Assembly (NCBI RefSeq): GCF_962719845.1
Contig: NZ_CAUIYF010000011.1
Location: 1 to 64,000, forward strand
Source of the DNA: Neisseria uirgultaei
GTDB lineage: Bacteria; Pseudomonadota; Gammaproteobacteria; Burkholderiales; Neisseriaceae
Reading direction: 5' to 3'
Length of the DNA stretch: 64,000 bases
This document shows positions 50,390 to 58,458 of this stretch, piece by piece (within the stretch, counting starts at the first letter, position 1; each line of letters begins with the position of its first letter). The position numbers were made by a program, and so were the translations under genes. The notes under the pieces were generated by a model. That model saw nothing but the letters and a program-made list of their open reading frames with translations. It had not been told where the DNA came from and searched no databases.

Positions 50390-51364
50390 TTATACAATCC
50401 GTGCCGCCAAAAGGTCGTGCATATTCAGCGCGCCGATCAGCACGCCGTCGGCATCGGTTACCAAAAGACCGTTGATGTGGCTTGCCTGCATCACTTTCAA
50501 CGCTTCGGCGGCAAGGCATCCGGCGGCGATGGTTTTGGGCTGCGTATGCATCATTTCCTCCACCTGAAGGCCGGCAAGGCTGTCGCGCCGTTGGAACAGG
50601 CGGCGCAAATCGCCGTCGGTAAACACGCCTTTCAGACGGCCTTGCCCGTCCGTTACCGCCAGCATCCCCAGCCCTTTTTCGCTCATACTGACGATGGCTT
50701 CTTTTAAAGGTGTGCCGAGCCGGACGGCAGGCAGGCCGCCGCCTTTGTGCATAATGTCGGCAACGCGCAAAAGCAGGCGTTTGCCGAGGCTGCCGGCAGG
50801 ATGGCTCAAGGCGAAATCGTCGGGCGTGAACGCGCGCGCGCGCAGCAGGACGACCGCCAACGCGTCGCCCAAAGCCATCACGGCGGTGGTGCTGCTGGTC
50901 GGGGCAAGCCCCAGCGGGCAGGCTTCTTGAGAAACCGATGCGGTGATGTGGATGTCGGCATAACGCGCCATCGTCGAACCGGGGCGGGCGGTGATGCAGA
51001 CAAGCGTGATGTTTTTGCGTTTGAGCGCGGGAATGATGGCGGCGATTTCGTCGCTTTCGCCGGAATTGGAAATGGCGACGACGACATCGTTATCCACAAT
51101 CATCCCCAAATCGCCGTGTGCCGCTTCCGCAGGATGGACGAAAAACGCAGGCGTGCCGGTCGAGGCCATCGTTGCCGCGATTTTGCGCCCGACGTGTCCC
51201 GACTTGCCCATCCCCGTGATGACGACCCTGCCCGTGCAGCGCAACAGCGCGTCTGCCGCGCGGGCGAAGTTTTCGTCCAAATCCGCCGCAATTTCGCGCA
51301 AGCCTTCCGCTTCGGTGTGCAACACTTCGCGCGCCCAGTCGAGATATTTTCCGTTTCCTACCAT
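50390..51364 (-). CDS. kdsD: D-arabinose 5-phosphate isomerase
   Basis: Makes arabinose 5-phosphate from ribulose 5-phosphate, the first step toward KDO. It has 324 residues: SIS domain with GRVVITGMGKSGHVGRKIAA and AISNSGESDEI, then two CBS domains (from about residue 205: VADIMHKGGGLPAVRLGTPL and MHTQPKTIAAGCLAAEALKV). The family start MVGNGKYLDW at 51364 is used; the frame runs 28 codons further. It is divergent from tal. It is known as KpsF in older neisserial annotation. Confidence 0.94.
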   Translation of the reverse strand: MVGNGKYLDWAREVLHTEAEGLREIAADLDENFARAADALLRCTGRVVITGMGKSGHVGRKIAATMASTGTPAFFVHPAEAAHGDLGMIVDNDVVVAISNSGESDEIAAIIPALKRKNITLVCITARPGSTMARYADIHITASVSQEACPLGLAPTSSTTAVMALGDALAVVLLRARAFTPDDFALSHPAGSLGKRLLLRVADIMHKGGGLPAVRLGTPLKEAIVSMSEKGLGMLAVTDGQGRLKGVFTDGDLRRLFQRRDSLAGLQVEEMMHTQPKTIAAGCLAAEALKVMQASHINGLLVTDADGVLIGALNMHDLLAARIV

Positions 51365-51459
51365 CGCAATCCGCCTTTGCTGTAATAAAACTACCCAAAA
51401 TTTCCGAATCGGGGTAGCATAAGCATTCAAACCCCGCCATCCATCCAAAGGAATCAGAA

Positions 51460-52515
51460 ATGACTATTTTATCGGACGTTAAAGCATTAGGACAACAAAT
51501 CTGGCTGGACAACCTTTCCCGCTCGCTGGTGCAAAGCGGCGAATTGGCGCAAATGTTGAAACAAGGCGTGTGCGGCGTAACTTCCAATCCCGCCATTTTC
51601 CAAAAAGCCTTCGCCGGCGACGCGCTTTATGCCGACGAGGTTGCCGCCCTCAAGCAGCAAAACCTCAGCCCCAAACAACGCTACGAAACCATGGCGGTTG
51701 CCGATGTGCGTGCCGCCTGCGGCATCTGTCTTGCCGAACACGAATCCACCGGCGGCAAAACCGGCTTCGTCAGCCTCGAAGTTTCGCCTGAGTTATCCAA
51801 AGACGCGCAAGGCACGGTTGAAGAAGCGCGCCGCCTGCACGCCGCCATCGGCCGTAAAAACACCATGATTAAAGTTCCCGCCACCGACGCAGGCATCGAT
51901 GCGCTCGAAACCCTCGTTTCAGACGGCATCAGCGTCAACCTCACGCTGCTGTTCTCCCGCGCCCAAACCCTCAAAGCCTATGCCGCCTACACGCGCGGCA
52001 TTGCCAAACGTTTGGAAGCAGGACACGACGTTTCCCATATCCAAGTTGTCGCCAGCTTCTTTATTTCCCGTGTTGATGCCGCATTGGACGCCACCCTGCC
52101 CGACCACCTCAAAGGCAAAATCGCCATCGCCCTTGCCAAAACCGCCTACCAAGACTGGGCGCAATACTTCAGCAGCAGCGAATTTGCCGCACTGGAGGCC
52201 GAAGGCGCAAACCGCGTGCAGCTTTTATGGGCATCTACCGGCGTGAAAAACCCGGCCTATTCCGACACACTCTACGTTGACAGCCTGATCGGCGCACACA
52301 CCGTCAACACCGTTCCCGATGCCACGCTCAAAGCCTTCATCGACCACGGCACAGCCAAAGCCACGCTGACCGAAGGCGTGGAAGAAGCGAAAGCGCAGCT
52401 TGCCGAAACCGCCGCGCTCGGTATAGACGTAGAAACCCTCGCCAACCGCTTGCAGGAAGACGGTTTGAAACAGTTTGAAGAAGCGTTTGAAAAACTGCTC
52501 GCACCGTTGGTTTAA
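51460..52515 (+). CDS. tal: Transaldolase
   Basis: Transfers a dihydroxyacetone unit between sugar phosphates in the pentose phosphate pathway. It has 351 residues: GVTSNPAIFQKA at the N-terminus, Schiff-base Lys138 in MIKVPATDAG, SVNLTLLFSRAQTL, and SFFISRVDAALD. The length and the substrate loop are typical of the TalB-like/long prokaryotic transaldolases of Neisseria. It is divergent from kdsD, sharing a 95-base promoter region, linking pentose supply with KDO synthesis. Confidence 0.95.
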   Translation: MTILSDVKALGQQIWLDNLSRSLVQSGELAQMLKQGVCGVTSNPAIFQKAFAGDALYADEVAALKQQNLSPKQRYETMAVADVRAACGICLAEHESTGGKTGFVSLEVSPELSKDAQGTVEEARRLHAAIGRKNTMIKVPATDAGIDALETLVSDGISVNLTLLFSRAQTLKAYAAYTRGIAKRLEAGHDVSHIQVVASFFISRVDAALDATLPDHLKGKIAIALAKTAYQDWAQYFSSSEFAALEAEGANRVQLLWASTGVKNPAYSDTLYVDSLIGAHTVNTVPDATLKAFIDHGTAKATLTEGVEEAKAQLAETAALGIDVETLANRLQEDGLKQFEEAFEKLLAPLV

Positions 52516-52529
52516 ACTTTTCATCCCCG

Positions 52530-52558
52530 ATGCCGTCTGAAAGGCTTTCAGACGGCAT
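52530..52558 (+). terminator. DUS terminator after tal
   Basis: Inverted DUS pair with a 5-base loop, 14 bases past the tal stop. Confidence 0.75.
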
Positions 52559-52594
52559 CGCCCTTTTGACCGGATACAGTGGGGCATATCGGGG

Positions 52595-52735
52595 GTTCAC
52601 TCTAAAAATATTAATGGACAAGAAGTTAATACTCAACATTACCCACCAACACAAAAGGAAATAGAATCATGGCAAAAGCACTCGAAATCATTTCACCCAA
52701 TGAAATTTATTCAGATCTGATTTTTAAGGATCTGG
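52595..52735 (+). pseudogene. MafB toxin-tail remnant
   Basis: The frame reads VHSKNINGQEVNTQHYPPTQ, then KEIESWQKHSKSFHPMKFIQI and stop. It aligns with the last residues of the intact MafB at 36590 (VHPKSINGQSVTSQHYPPTK, QELDSWKK). The match starts abruptly at the GTT CAC of 52595, so everything upstream in mafB is missing. It has no start and no secretion domain. Confidence 0.8.
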
Positions 52736-52776
52736 TATCTCCCCATACATATTTCGTCATTCCCACTGCTTTCGTC

Positions 52777-52796
52777 ATTCCCACGAAAGTGGGAAT
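52777..52796. repeat. dRS3 repeat, copy 1
   Basis: The 20-base unit ATTCCCACGAAAGTGGGAAT, with the ATTCCC...GGGAAT inverted ends of neisserial dRS3. It is part of an intergenic mosaic element spanning about 52757-52875. Confidence 0.85.
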
Positions 52797-52852
52797 CCAG
52801 AACCCCGAGGCGGCAGGAATCTATCGGAAAAAACCGAAACCCGACGGACTGG

Positions 52853-52872
52853 ATTCCCGCCTGCGCGGGAAT
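52853..52872. repeat. dRS3 repeat, copy 2
   Basis: The 20-base unit ATTCCCGCCTGCGCGGGAAT. With copy 1 it brackets a 56-base spacer sequence, the layout of neisserial intergenic mosaic elements. Confidence 0.85.
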
Positions 52873-53142
52873 GACGGAAAAAACCGAATATATATAAAGA
52901 ATTGACGAAACCGGTTGATAGAAATGCAAGTAATGAGCGAATTGCAAATAGAGCCTTCGATTTTTTCTCGTCCGGTCTTATGTCAGAGCGCAATTATGGT
53001 GCAGCTAACCAAGCGATAGAGCAGCAACGCCAAGCAGAGCGGCAAATACAGAAGAAACAAGCTAAATGGTGGAGTATGGGTTAATAATGAATAATTTTGC
53101 TATTGATTTTTCATTATTTTCATGTTTTTTATGTGCTTTGCT

Positions 53143-53307
53143 TTAAAAGACTAAAATATAAAAAATAAAGCCACAAATTGTCAGAAAGAAAAGTAAAGCT
53201 AAACTTTTTATTTTATTTTTTGCCGTATCTTCTTTCCATGGTTTAAATATAAATAGACCAGTTATGAAATCAAATATTGAATGCCAAACCGCTAAAAAAA
53301 ACTCCAT
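53143..53307 (-). CDS. Small hydrophobic membrane protein (54 residues)
   Basis: On the minus strand ATG at 53307, with AAGGA seven bases upstream, encodes MEFFLAVWHSIFDFITGLFI, FKPWKEDTAKNKIKSL and ALLFFLTICGFIFYILVF. That is two hydrophobic segments joined by a charged loop. Very A+T-rich. It lies between maf fragments and may be an immunity-type or otherwise transferred small gene. Family unknown. Confidence 0.55.
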   Translation of the reverse strand: MEFFLAVWHSIFDFITGLFIFKPWKEDTAKNKIKSLALLFFLTICGFIFYILVF

Positions 53308-53361
53308 AAAATTTCCTTAAAAAATATCCCGCATCATGCAAATGATGCTGGGTGTGGAGAT

Positions 53362-53391
53362 TGTTACACTTGCATTAGTGCAATTGTAACA
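53362..53391. repeat. Inverted repeat in the decayed maf region
   Basis: TGTTACACTTGCA and TGCAATTGTAACA pair with one mismatch around TTAG. It may be a terminator or chance coding symmetry: a frame through it reads GDCYTCISAIVTGERQ. Confidence 0.5.
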
Positions 53392-53439
53392 GGGGAACGC
53401 CAACGAGAAACTGCTGTGTTAGTACAAGCACGAGTGGCG

Positions 53440-53561
53440 AAGTTGATGATTCAGCTACCGAAGAACAATATAATGCCCTATATGATTTAACCTTGCTTGA
53501 AGAGCCCGGGATGGAACTGAATAAAGATGAGATAATGGCTTTGATTAATAGTCTTAAATAA
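53440..53561 (+). pseudogene. mafI 3' remnant
   Basis: The frame ending TAA at 53559-53561 reads DDSATEEQYNALYDLTLLEE, then PGMELNKDEIMALINSLK. It matches the MafI C-terminus (IIYDLALIGEPGMELTRNDI, KELIDSLVE). The 5' limit is unclear; a second frame is open over the preceding 100 bases. It ends 16 bases before gluQRS. Confidence 0.72.
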
Positions 53562-53577
53562 AGGGGCTGTACCAAAT

Positions 53578-54465
53578 ATGTACACAGGACGTTTCGCCCC
53601 CAGCCCGACCGGGCTGCTCCACATCGGCTCGCTGCTGACCGCCGTCGCTTCCTATGCCGATGCACGCTCAAACGGCGGAAGATGGCTGGTCCGCATGGAA
53701 GACCTCGATCCGCCGCGCGAAATGGCGGGGGCGGCAAGCCATATCCTGCGCACGCTTGAGGCATTCGGATTCGAGTGGGACGGAGAAGTCGCCTATCAGA
53801 GCCGCCGTTACGCCCTGTATGAAGAAACCCTATGCCGTCTGAAAACCGCCGGACTGGTCTATCCCTGCCATTGCAGCCGCAAAGACTGGCAGGCCGGGGC
53901 AAGGCGGGGCGCAGACGGGTTCGTCTATAACGGACGCTGCCGCCACCCCGACCAACGCCCTGCACTGCAAGGCAAACATCCGGCGTGGCGCATCCGCGTC
54001 CCCGACCGCGTTATCGGTTTTTCAGACGGCATCGTCGGCGGTTACGCCCAAAACCTCGCCCGCGACATCGGCGATTTCGTCCTGCTTCGTGCAGACGGTT
54101 ACTGGGCATACCAGCTCGCCGTCGTTGCCGACGATGCCGAACAGGGAGTTACCCACATCGTCCGCGGACAAGACCTGCTTGTTTCCACGCCGCGCCAAAT
54201 CTATTTGCAGCAGTGTTTGGGCGTTCCGACACCGCAATATGCCCACCTGCCGCTGCTGACCAACGCGCAAGGGCAAAAATGGTCGAAGCAGACGCTCGCC
54301 CCCGCATTGGATTTAAACCGCCGCGAACAACTCCTCCGCCAAGTGTTCCGTTACCTCAAGCTGCCCGAAGCACCGGAAACCGACCGCCCTGCCGAACTGC
54401 TCGACTGGGCGGTGGCGCACTGGGATATGGGCAAAGTGCCGAAACACGCCGTTACCGCCCCCTAA
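53578..54465 (+). CDS. gluQ: Glutamyl-Q tRNA(Asp) synthetase
   Basis: A truncated glutamyl-tRNA synthetase paralogue that attaches glutamate to queuosine 34 of tRNA-Asp. It has 295 residues: class I motif FAPSPTGLLHIGSLLTA, zinc-binding cysteines (PCHCSRKDW, and GRCRHP), and a KMSKS-like QKWSKQTLAP. It lacks the GluRS anticodon-binding domain, as expected. The ATG at 53578 begins the conserved MYTGRFAPSP. Confidence 0.93.
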   Translation: MYTGRFAPSPTGLLHIGSLLTAVASYADARSNGGRWLVRMEDLDPPREMAGAASHILRTLEAFGFEWDGEVAYQSRRYALYEETLCRLKTAGLVYPCHCSRKDWQAGARRGADGFVYNGRCRHPDQRPALQGKHPAWRIRVPDRVIGFSDGIVGGYAQNLARDIGDFVLLRADGYWAYQLAVVADDAEQGVTHIVRGQDLLVSTPRQIYLQQCLGVPTPQYAHLPLLTNAQGQKWSKQTLAPALDLNRREQLLRQVFRYLKLPEAPETDRPAELLDWAVAHWDMGKVPKHAVTAP

Positions 54466-54487
54466 ACACCGTCCGACAAACGCACAA

Positions 54488-54514
54488 ATGCCGTCTGAAA
54501 CCTTCAGACGGCAT
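54488..54514. terminator. DUS terminator between gluQ and dusA
   Basis: Inverted DUS pair with a 3-base loop between convergent genes. Confidence 0.75.
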
Positions 54515-54534
54515 TTCACACATACAGCCCCGCC

Positions 54535-55545
54535 CTATTCGCGCGTATTTGCCCGCTCAACCTCTTTCCACGCTTCGAGAATCAGGCTGCCGTCGTTATC
54601 TTTCAAGAGCATTGCGTCGGAAAGCATACGCCGCCAAGTCCGCGCGCCTTTCAAGCCGTGCATCAGCCCGAGGCTGTGGCGGACGATGTGGCGCAAGATT
54701 GTGCCGCGTCCGGCTTGGATTTGGGCTTGGCTGTATGTGTAGAGGCGTTGCACCAAATCGGCGTATTCGATCGGGCTGCGGGTGTCGCCGTAAAACAATC
54801 TGTCCCATTCGCGCATCACCATCGGATTATGGTACGCCTCGCGCCCGACCATCACGCCGTCAACGTGTTGCAGGTGTCCGGCGATTGCTTCGTTGGTGGT
54901 AATACCGCCGTTGATGATGATTTCCAGCTCGGGAAACTCCTGCTTAAGACGGTAAACGTAATCGTATTTCAAGGGCGGAACATCGCGGTTTTCTTTGGGG
55001 GAAAGTCCGTCCAGCCATGCGTTGCGGGCGTGGACGATAAAGGTTTTGCAGGCGGTTTTGTCACGCAGCGTGCCGACGAAATCGGCAACGGTTTGGTATT
55101 CGGTCTGCCTGTCCACACCGATGCGGTGTTTGACGGTAACGGGGATCCCGACCGCGTCCTGCATGGCGTTAAGGCAGTCGGCAACCAGCCCGACTTCGTT
55201 CATCAGACACGCGCCGAACGCGCCTTTCTGCACGCGCGGGCTGGGGCAGCCGCAGTTTAAATTGACCTCATTGTAACCGTATGCCTCGGCGGCTTTGGCG
55301 GCTTTGGCCAAATCGGACGGGTTGCTGCCGCCCAGTTGCAGGGCGACGGGCTGCTCGCCTTCGTTGAACATCAAAAAGCGGTCTTTGTCGCCGTAAACAA
55401 TCGCACCGGCATTGACCATTTCGCTGTACAGCCAAGTATTTCGGGTAATCTGGCGTGCCATATAACGGTAGTGCCTGTCCGTCCAGTCCAACATCGGCGC
55501 AACGGAAAGGCGGCGCGGGGGAAGGGTGTATGTATTGTCGTTCAT
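54535..55545 (-). CDS. dusA: tRNA-dihydrouridine synthase A
   Basis: Flavin enzyme reducing uridines 20 and 20a of tRNA. It has 336 residues: SVAPMLDWTDRHYRYMARQI near the N-terminus, QLGGSNPSDLAKAAK, active-site Cys in NLNCGCPSPRVQKGAFGACL, the FMN/tRNA motif HARNAWLDGLSPKENRDVPP (the RNAWL insertion is DusA-specific), and NGGI. It lies 30 bases downstream of dtd on the same strand. Confidence 0.95.
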   Translation of the reverse strand: MNDNTYTLPPRRLSVAPMLDWTDRHYRYMARQITRNTWLYSEMVNAGAIVYGDKDRFLMFNEGEQPVALQLGGSNPSDLAKAAKAAEAYGYNEVNLNCGCPSPRVQKGAFGACLMNEVGLVADCLNAMQDAVGIPVTVKHRIGVDRQTEYQTVADFVGTLRDKTACKTFIVHARNAWLDGLSPKENRDVPPLKYDYVYRLKQEFPELEIIINGGITTNEAIAGHLQHVDGVMVGREAYHNPMVMREWDRLFYGDTRSPIEYADLVQRLYTYSQAQIQAGRGTILRHIVRHSLGLMHGLKGARTWRRMLSDAMLLKDNDGSLILEAWKEVERANTRE

Positions 55546-55575
55546 TGTCGATATTTCATCATTGCGGATTCAATT

Positions 55576-56067
55576 TCAATCCGGAACAACCTTCATTTTT
55601 GGGGAAATCCGCGTCATGAAAGAGTCCAGCAGTATGGTTACCGGCCCGTCGTTGCAGAGCGACACCTGCATATGCGTACGGAAACGCCCTGTTTCGACAT
55701 GAATCCCGTGTCCGCGCAACAGCTCCGCCGTTCGCAGGTAAAGCTGCTGCGCCTGTTCTGCAGGTGCAGCTTGGGAAAACGAAGGCCGCCGACCGCTTGC
55801 CGCATCGGCATAAAGCGTAAACTGCGACACCAGCAGCACCGCGCCGCCGACATCTTTCAAAGACAGGTTCAGCTTGCCCGCTTCGTCTTCAAACACGCGC
55901 AAATGGGCGATTTTGTCGGCGATATAGCGTGCATCTTTTTCTGTGTCGCTATGCGTTACACCGAGCAGCACGACGAATCCGCCGTCTATGCTGCCGACGG
56001 TTTCCGCACCGCTTTCGGACACGACATCCACCTTTGCACCTACCGTTTTCTGTATCACCGCACGCAT
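55576..56067 (-). CDS. dtd: D-aminoacyl-tRNA deacylase
   Basis: Hydrolyses D-aminoacyl-tRNA and glycyl-tRNA-Ala, preventing D-amino acids from entering proteins. It has 163 residues: MRAVIQKTVGAKVDVV, the active-site VSQFTLYADAASGRRPSF, and the C-terminal NDGPVTILLDS (the NxGPVT motif). It is probably cotranscribed with dusA. Confidence 0.95.
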   Translation of the reverse strand: MRAVIQKTVGAKVDVVSESGAETVGSIDGGFVVLLGVTHSDTEKDARYIADKIAHLRVFEDEAGKLNLSLKDVGGAVLLVSQFTLYADAASGRRPSFSQAAPAEQAQQLYLRTAELLRGHGIHVETGRFRTHMQVSLCNDGPVTILLDSFMTRISPKMKVVPD

Positions 56068-56094
56068 AAGCCGTCCTCCTTACCTGAACGTGCA

Positions 56095-56123
56095 ATGCCG
56101 TCTGAAAAGGCTTCAGACGGCAT
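56095..56123 (-). terminator. DUS terminator at the end of the yciB-PPIase operon
   Basis: Inverted DUS pair with a 5-base loop between the second PPIase stop and dtd start. Confidence 0.72.
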
Positions 56124-56140
56124 CGGTATCGGAAATGCCA

Positions 56141-56899
56141 TTACGGTTTGACACCGTTTTCTTCCAAAAGGGCATCGATTTTCAAGCGGACTTTTTCTTG
56201 TTTCAAACCCTGCTCCAATTGGTTTCTGACCAGCTCGAAAGGTTGCGCGTCGGGGTTTTTCCCAACCTCGCTGAGTTTGAACAGGTAATAGCGTTCGCCC
56301 AATTTGACCGGATTGCGGGTAACGTCGCCCCGATTCATCGCGGCAAACTGCGAAGCCAGCGGCTCGGGAAGCTGCTGCGCCATAATGAAACCGTCAAAAG
56401 CCTGTTCGTCGTTCGGATAACGCTTCATCAGCCCTTCAAAAGATAGCCCTTTGAGCAGGAGCTGCTGCGCCTGACGTGCCTCTTCTTCAGTGGCAAAGCT
56501 GACCTGCTGCAATTTGATCATACGGATTTGCTGTTCGTAAAACTTGTGCAGCTCGTCTTCGGAAACCGTTTCCGAACGTTCCAAAAAGCGGACGTATTCT
56601 TGGGCGTAAAAAGACGCTTCGGCAATTTTAAAGCGGTTTTGAACGCCTTTATCCTTATCCAATCCGGCCTGCAACGCCCCGTTTTTCAAAACTTCCAAAG
56701 TTTGCAGTTGACGGACGGCATCGTTTCGGATTGCCTGCCCGTCCGATTTTTGGGACTGCTCCGCATGCCGGTCTGCCTGCTGCATGATCTGCGCCACCAG
56801 CGTATCCACCAAAGCCGGGTCGATTTCGGGTGCTTTGGCTGCCGCAAAACCTGCCAACATTGCAGCAATAACTGCGGCAGCGGTTTTTTTCTGTTTCAT
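56141..56899 (-). CDS. Periplasmic parvulin-type PPIase/chaperone
   Basis: A 252-residue exported protein with a signal peptide (MKQKKTAAAVIAAMLAGFAA, then AKA). A helical N-terminal region is followed by a degenerate parvulin domain (IKLQQVSFATEEEARQAQQL, then FDGFIMAQQLPEPLASQFAA). PrsA/SurA-like proteins assist folding of outer-membrane proteins; the parvulin core here lacks some consensus residues, so isomerase activity is uncertain. The ATG at 56899 follows AGGGA. It is 42 bases after the next gene upstream and likely in the same operon. Confidence 0.85.
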   Translation of the reverse strand: MKQKKTAAAVIAAMLAGFAAAKAPEIDPALVDTLVAQIMQQADRHAEQSQKSDGQAIRNDAVRQLQTLEVLKNGALQAGLDKDKGVQNRFKIAEASFYAQEYVRFLERSETVSEDELHKFYEQQIRMIKLQQVSFATEEEARQAQQLLLKGLSFEGLMKRYPNDEQAFDGFIMAQQLPEPLASQFAAMNRGDVTRNPVKLGERYYLFKLSEVGKNPDAQPFELVRNQLEQGLKQEKVRLKIDALLEENGVKP

Positions 56900-56968
56900 G
56901 GTATTCCCTGTCCTGTGCGGCGGCAAAACGCTTGTCTGAACGTCTTGCCGCCGTATCCCGTTTTCAGA

Positions 56969-57835
56969 TTATTTTGCAGGTTTGATGTCTGCCTTGCCCA
57001 ACAGCGCGCCGACGGCACGGTCGATTTGTTCCGCCTGCAAATCACCAGCAATCTGTCCTTTCATTTCGTCAAAAGAAGGCACTTTCACCTCGCGGCGGTC
57101 GTTGACATAATAAACGCCGTAGAAATCGCCGTTTTTCAGCGGCGTTGCCGTAAATTCGCCTTTTTTCAAGTCCTTAATTGCCTGATAAAGCGGCGGAACA
57201 CCCTGTTCCAAATCTTTCAGCGGCACATATCCGTCCGGCGCGCCGGTCTGTTTGGTGCGGTCGTTGAGCGAGTATTGTTTCAAAACGGCATCAAAACCTT
57301 TTTTCGCCTTCAAGTCGGCAACCGCTTTTTTCGCATTTTCTTCCTTGTCGGTCAGGATTTCGCCTAACTGGACTTCCTGCGTACCTTTGTAAAAACCGCT
57401 GATATTGTCATATGCGGCTTTTACTTCCTGCTCGGAAACCGGTTGGGTTTTGGCGATGTGCAGCGCGTATGCCCTGCCGTTCAATTCGTATTCTAGAGCC
57501 GACCAGAGGGTTTTGAAGGACGGTTTCTTGTCGTCGCCCGACTTCTTCGCTTCGGCACGCAATTTGGCCAACGTGTCTTTAAACTCTGCCGACTGGTCGA
57601 GTTTCAAACGTTTGACTTCCTGCGCGACCACGGTGTTGACCACTTCGTTTTCCAGTAGGGATTGGCGCAGTTGCGGCGTGTCTTCGGCACGGCTGTTTTC
57701 CGCACGGAATGCGGCAACCTGTGCGTCAATGACGGAACTGTCGATTTTCTGACCGTTGACGGTTGCCAGCGTTTGGGCAAACAGGCTGCCTGAACAGGCA
57801 AGCAGTGCAACGGAAGTCAGGATTTTTGCTTTCAT
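56969..57835 (-). CDS. Periplasmic peptidyl-prolyl isomerase, PrsA-like
   Basis: A 288-residue secreted protein: signal peptide MKAKILTSVALLACSGSLFA, an N-terminal SurA-like helical part (LATVNGQKIDSSVIDAQVAAF), a parvulin domain (VQLGEILTDKEENAKKAVAD, then TKQTGAPDGYVPLKDL) and a C-terminal helical part. The tandem with the smaller paralogue suggests duplication. It should act as a chaperone for outer-membrane protein biogenesis. Confidence 0.9.
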   Translation of the reverse strand: MKAKILTSVALLACSGSLFAQTLATVNGQKIDSSVIDAQVAAFRAENSRAEDTPQLRQSLLENEVVNTVVAQEVKRLKLDQSAEFKDTLAKLRAEAKKSGDDKKPSFKTLWSALEYELNGRAYALHIAKTQPVSEQEVKAAYDNISGFYKGTQEVQLGEILTDKEENAKKAVADLKAKKGFDAVLKQYSLNDRTKQTGAPDGYVPLKDLEQGVPPLYQAIKDLKKGEFTATPLKNGDFYGVYYVNDRREVKVPSFDEMKGQIAGDLQAEQIDRAVGALLGKADIKPAK

Positions 57836-57883
57836 AATCTTCTCTCTTTAAATTTTAAATTGAAATGTTCGGGCAGACTTCAT

Positions 57884-58162
57884 TCAGTCCGCCGTATGGA
57901 AATACTCGTCAGGGGCAGCCGCCCGGATGCCGAGCGCGTGGATGATGCCGTCTGAAAACAAATCTTTGAGCAGCGATTTGACCGTTTTCTGGCGGTTCAG
58001 GCGGCTTACGCCTTCAAAACGGCCGCTGACAACCAAAACGGCATAATGTCCGCCGCCGGTATTGCCCGCGTGTCCTTTGTGCAGATGGCTCTCATCGCCG
58101 ATTTCCAACACTAGAGGGTCGAGCGTCTGCAGGCGTTCGCGGATCAAATCGACGGCCGGCAT
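57884..58162 (-). CDS. bolA: BolA-family protein
   Basis: A 92-residue BolA protein: IGDESHLHKGHAGNTGGGHY is the family signature, with the conserved His for [2Fe-2S] sharing with monothiol glutaredoxins, then a helix (SLLKDLFSDGIIHALGI). A DUS is encoded in frame near 57949 as FSDGI. It overlaps yciI by one base. Confidence 0.92.
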   Translation of the reverse strand: MPAVDLIRERLQTLDPLVLEIGDESHLHKGHAGNTGGGHYAVLVVSGRFEGVSRLNRQKTVKSLLKDLFSDGIIHALGIRAAAPDEYFHTAD

Positions 58163-58458
58163 TATTTGAACACCGCTTTAAACGGTTTAATCAGCACTTC
58201 GCTATACACGCCTGCATGAACATAGGGATCGTCTTCCGCCCAAGCCTGCGCCGCATCCAAAGACTCGAACTGCGCCACAATCAGACTGCCCGAAACACGT
58301 TCGGGATTGTCCGGCAGCGGGTTTGGGCCTGCCGTCAACAGCCGACCTTTCGACTTCAGCGTCTCCAGCCGTTTGAGGTGTTCGGGACGTGCCGCCATAC
58401 GCGCTTCATGCACATTCTCCCCGTCTGTTGCCAGCAACATAAAATATTCCACAGTCAA
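58162..58458 (-). CDS. YciI-family protein
   Basis: A 98-residue ferredoxin-like fold protein: ARPEHLKRLETLKSKGRLLT, then AGPNPLPDN and AQAWAEDDPYVHAGVYSEV. The conserved His (RPEH) and Asp (AEDDPY) of YciI are present. YciI proteins are of uncertain biochemical role. It overlaps yciB by 4 bases and bolA by one. Confidence 0.92.
   Translation of the reverse strand: MTVEYFMLLATDGENVHEARMAARPEHLKRLETLKSKGRLLTAGPNPLPDNPERVSGSLIVAQFESLDAAQAWAEDDPYVHAGVYSEVLIKPFKAVFK

Larger units (their letters stand above)
52669..53084 (+). pseudogene. mafI-like remnant interrupted by a dRS3 mosaic element
   Basis: The ATG at 52669 overlaps the MafB-tail remnant, as mafI does, and encodes MAKALEIISPNEIYSDLIF. 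A dRS3-bearing element then cuts the frame (52750-52890), which resumes as RNASNERIANRAFDFFSSGL, matching MafI residues NASDEKIANLAFDFL. The tail after that (QRQAERQIQKKQAKWWSMG) is unrelated to MafI, so this is a mosaic. Confidence 0.7.
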
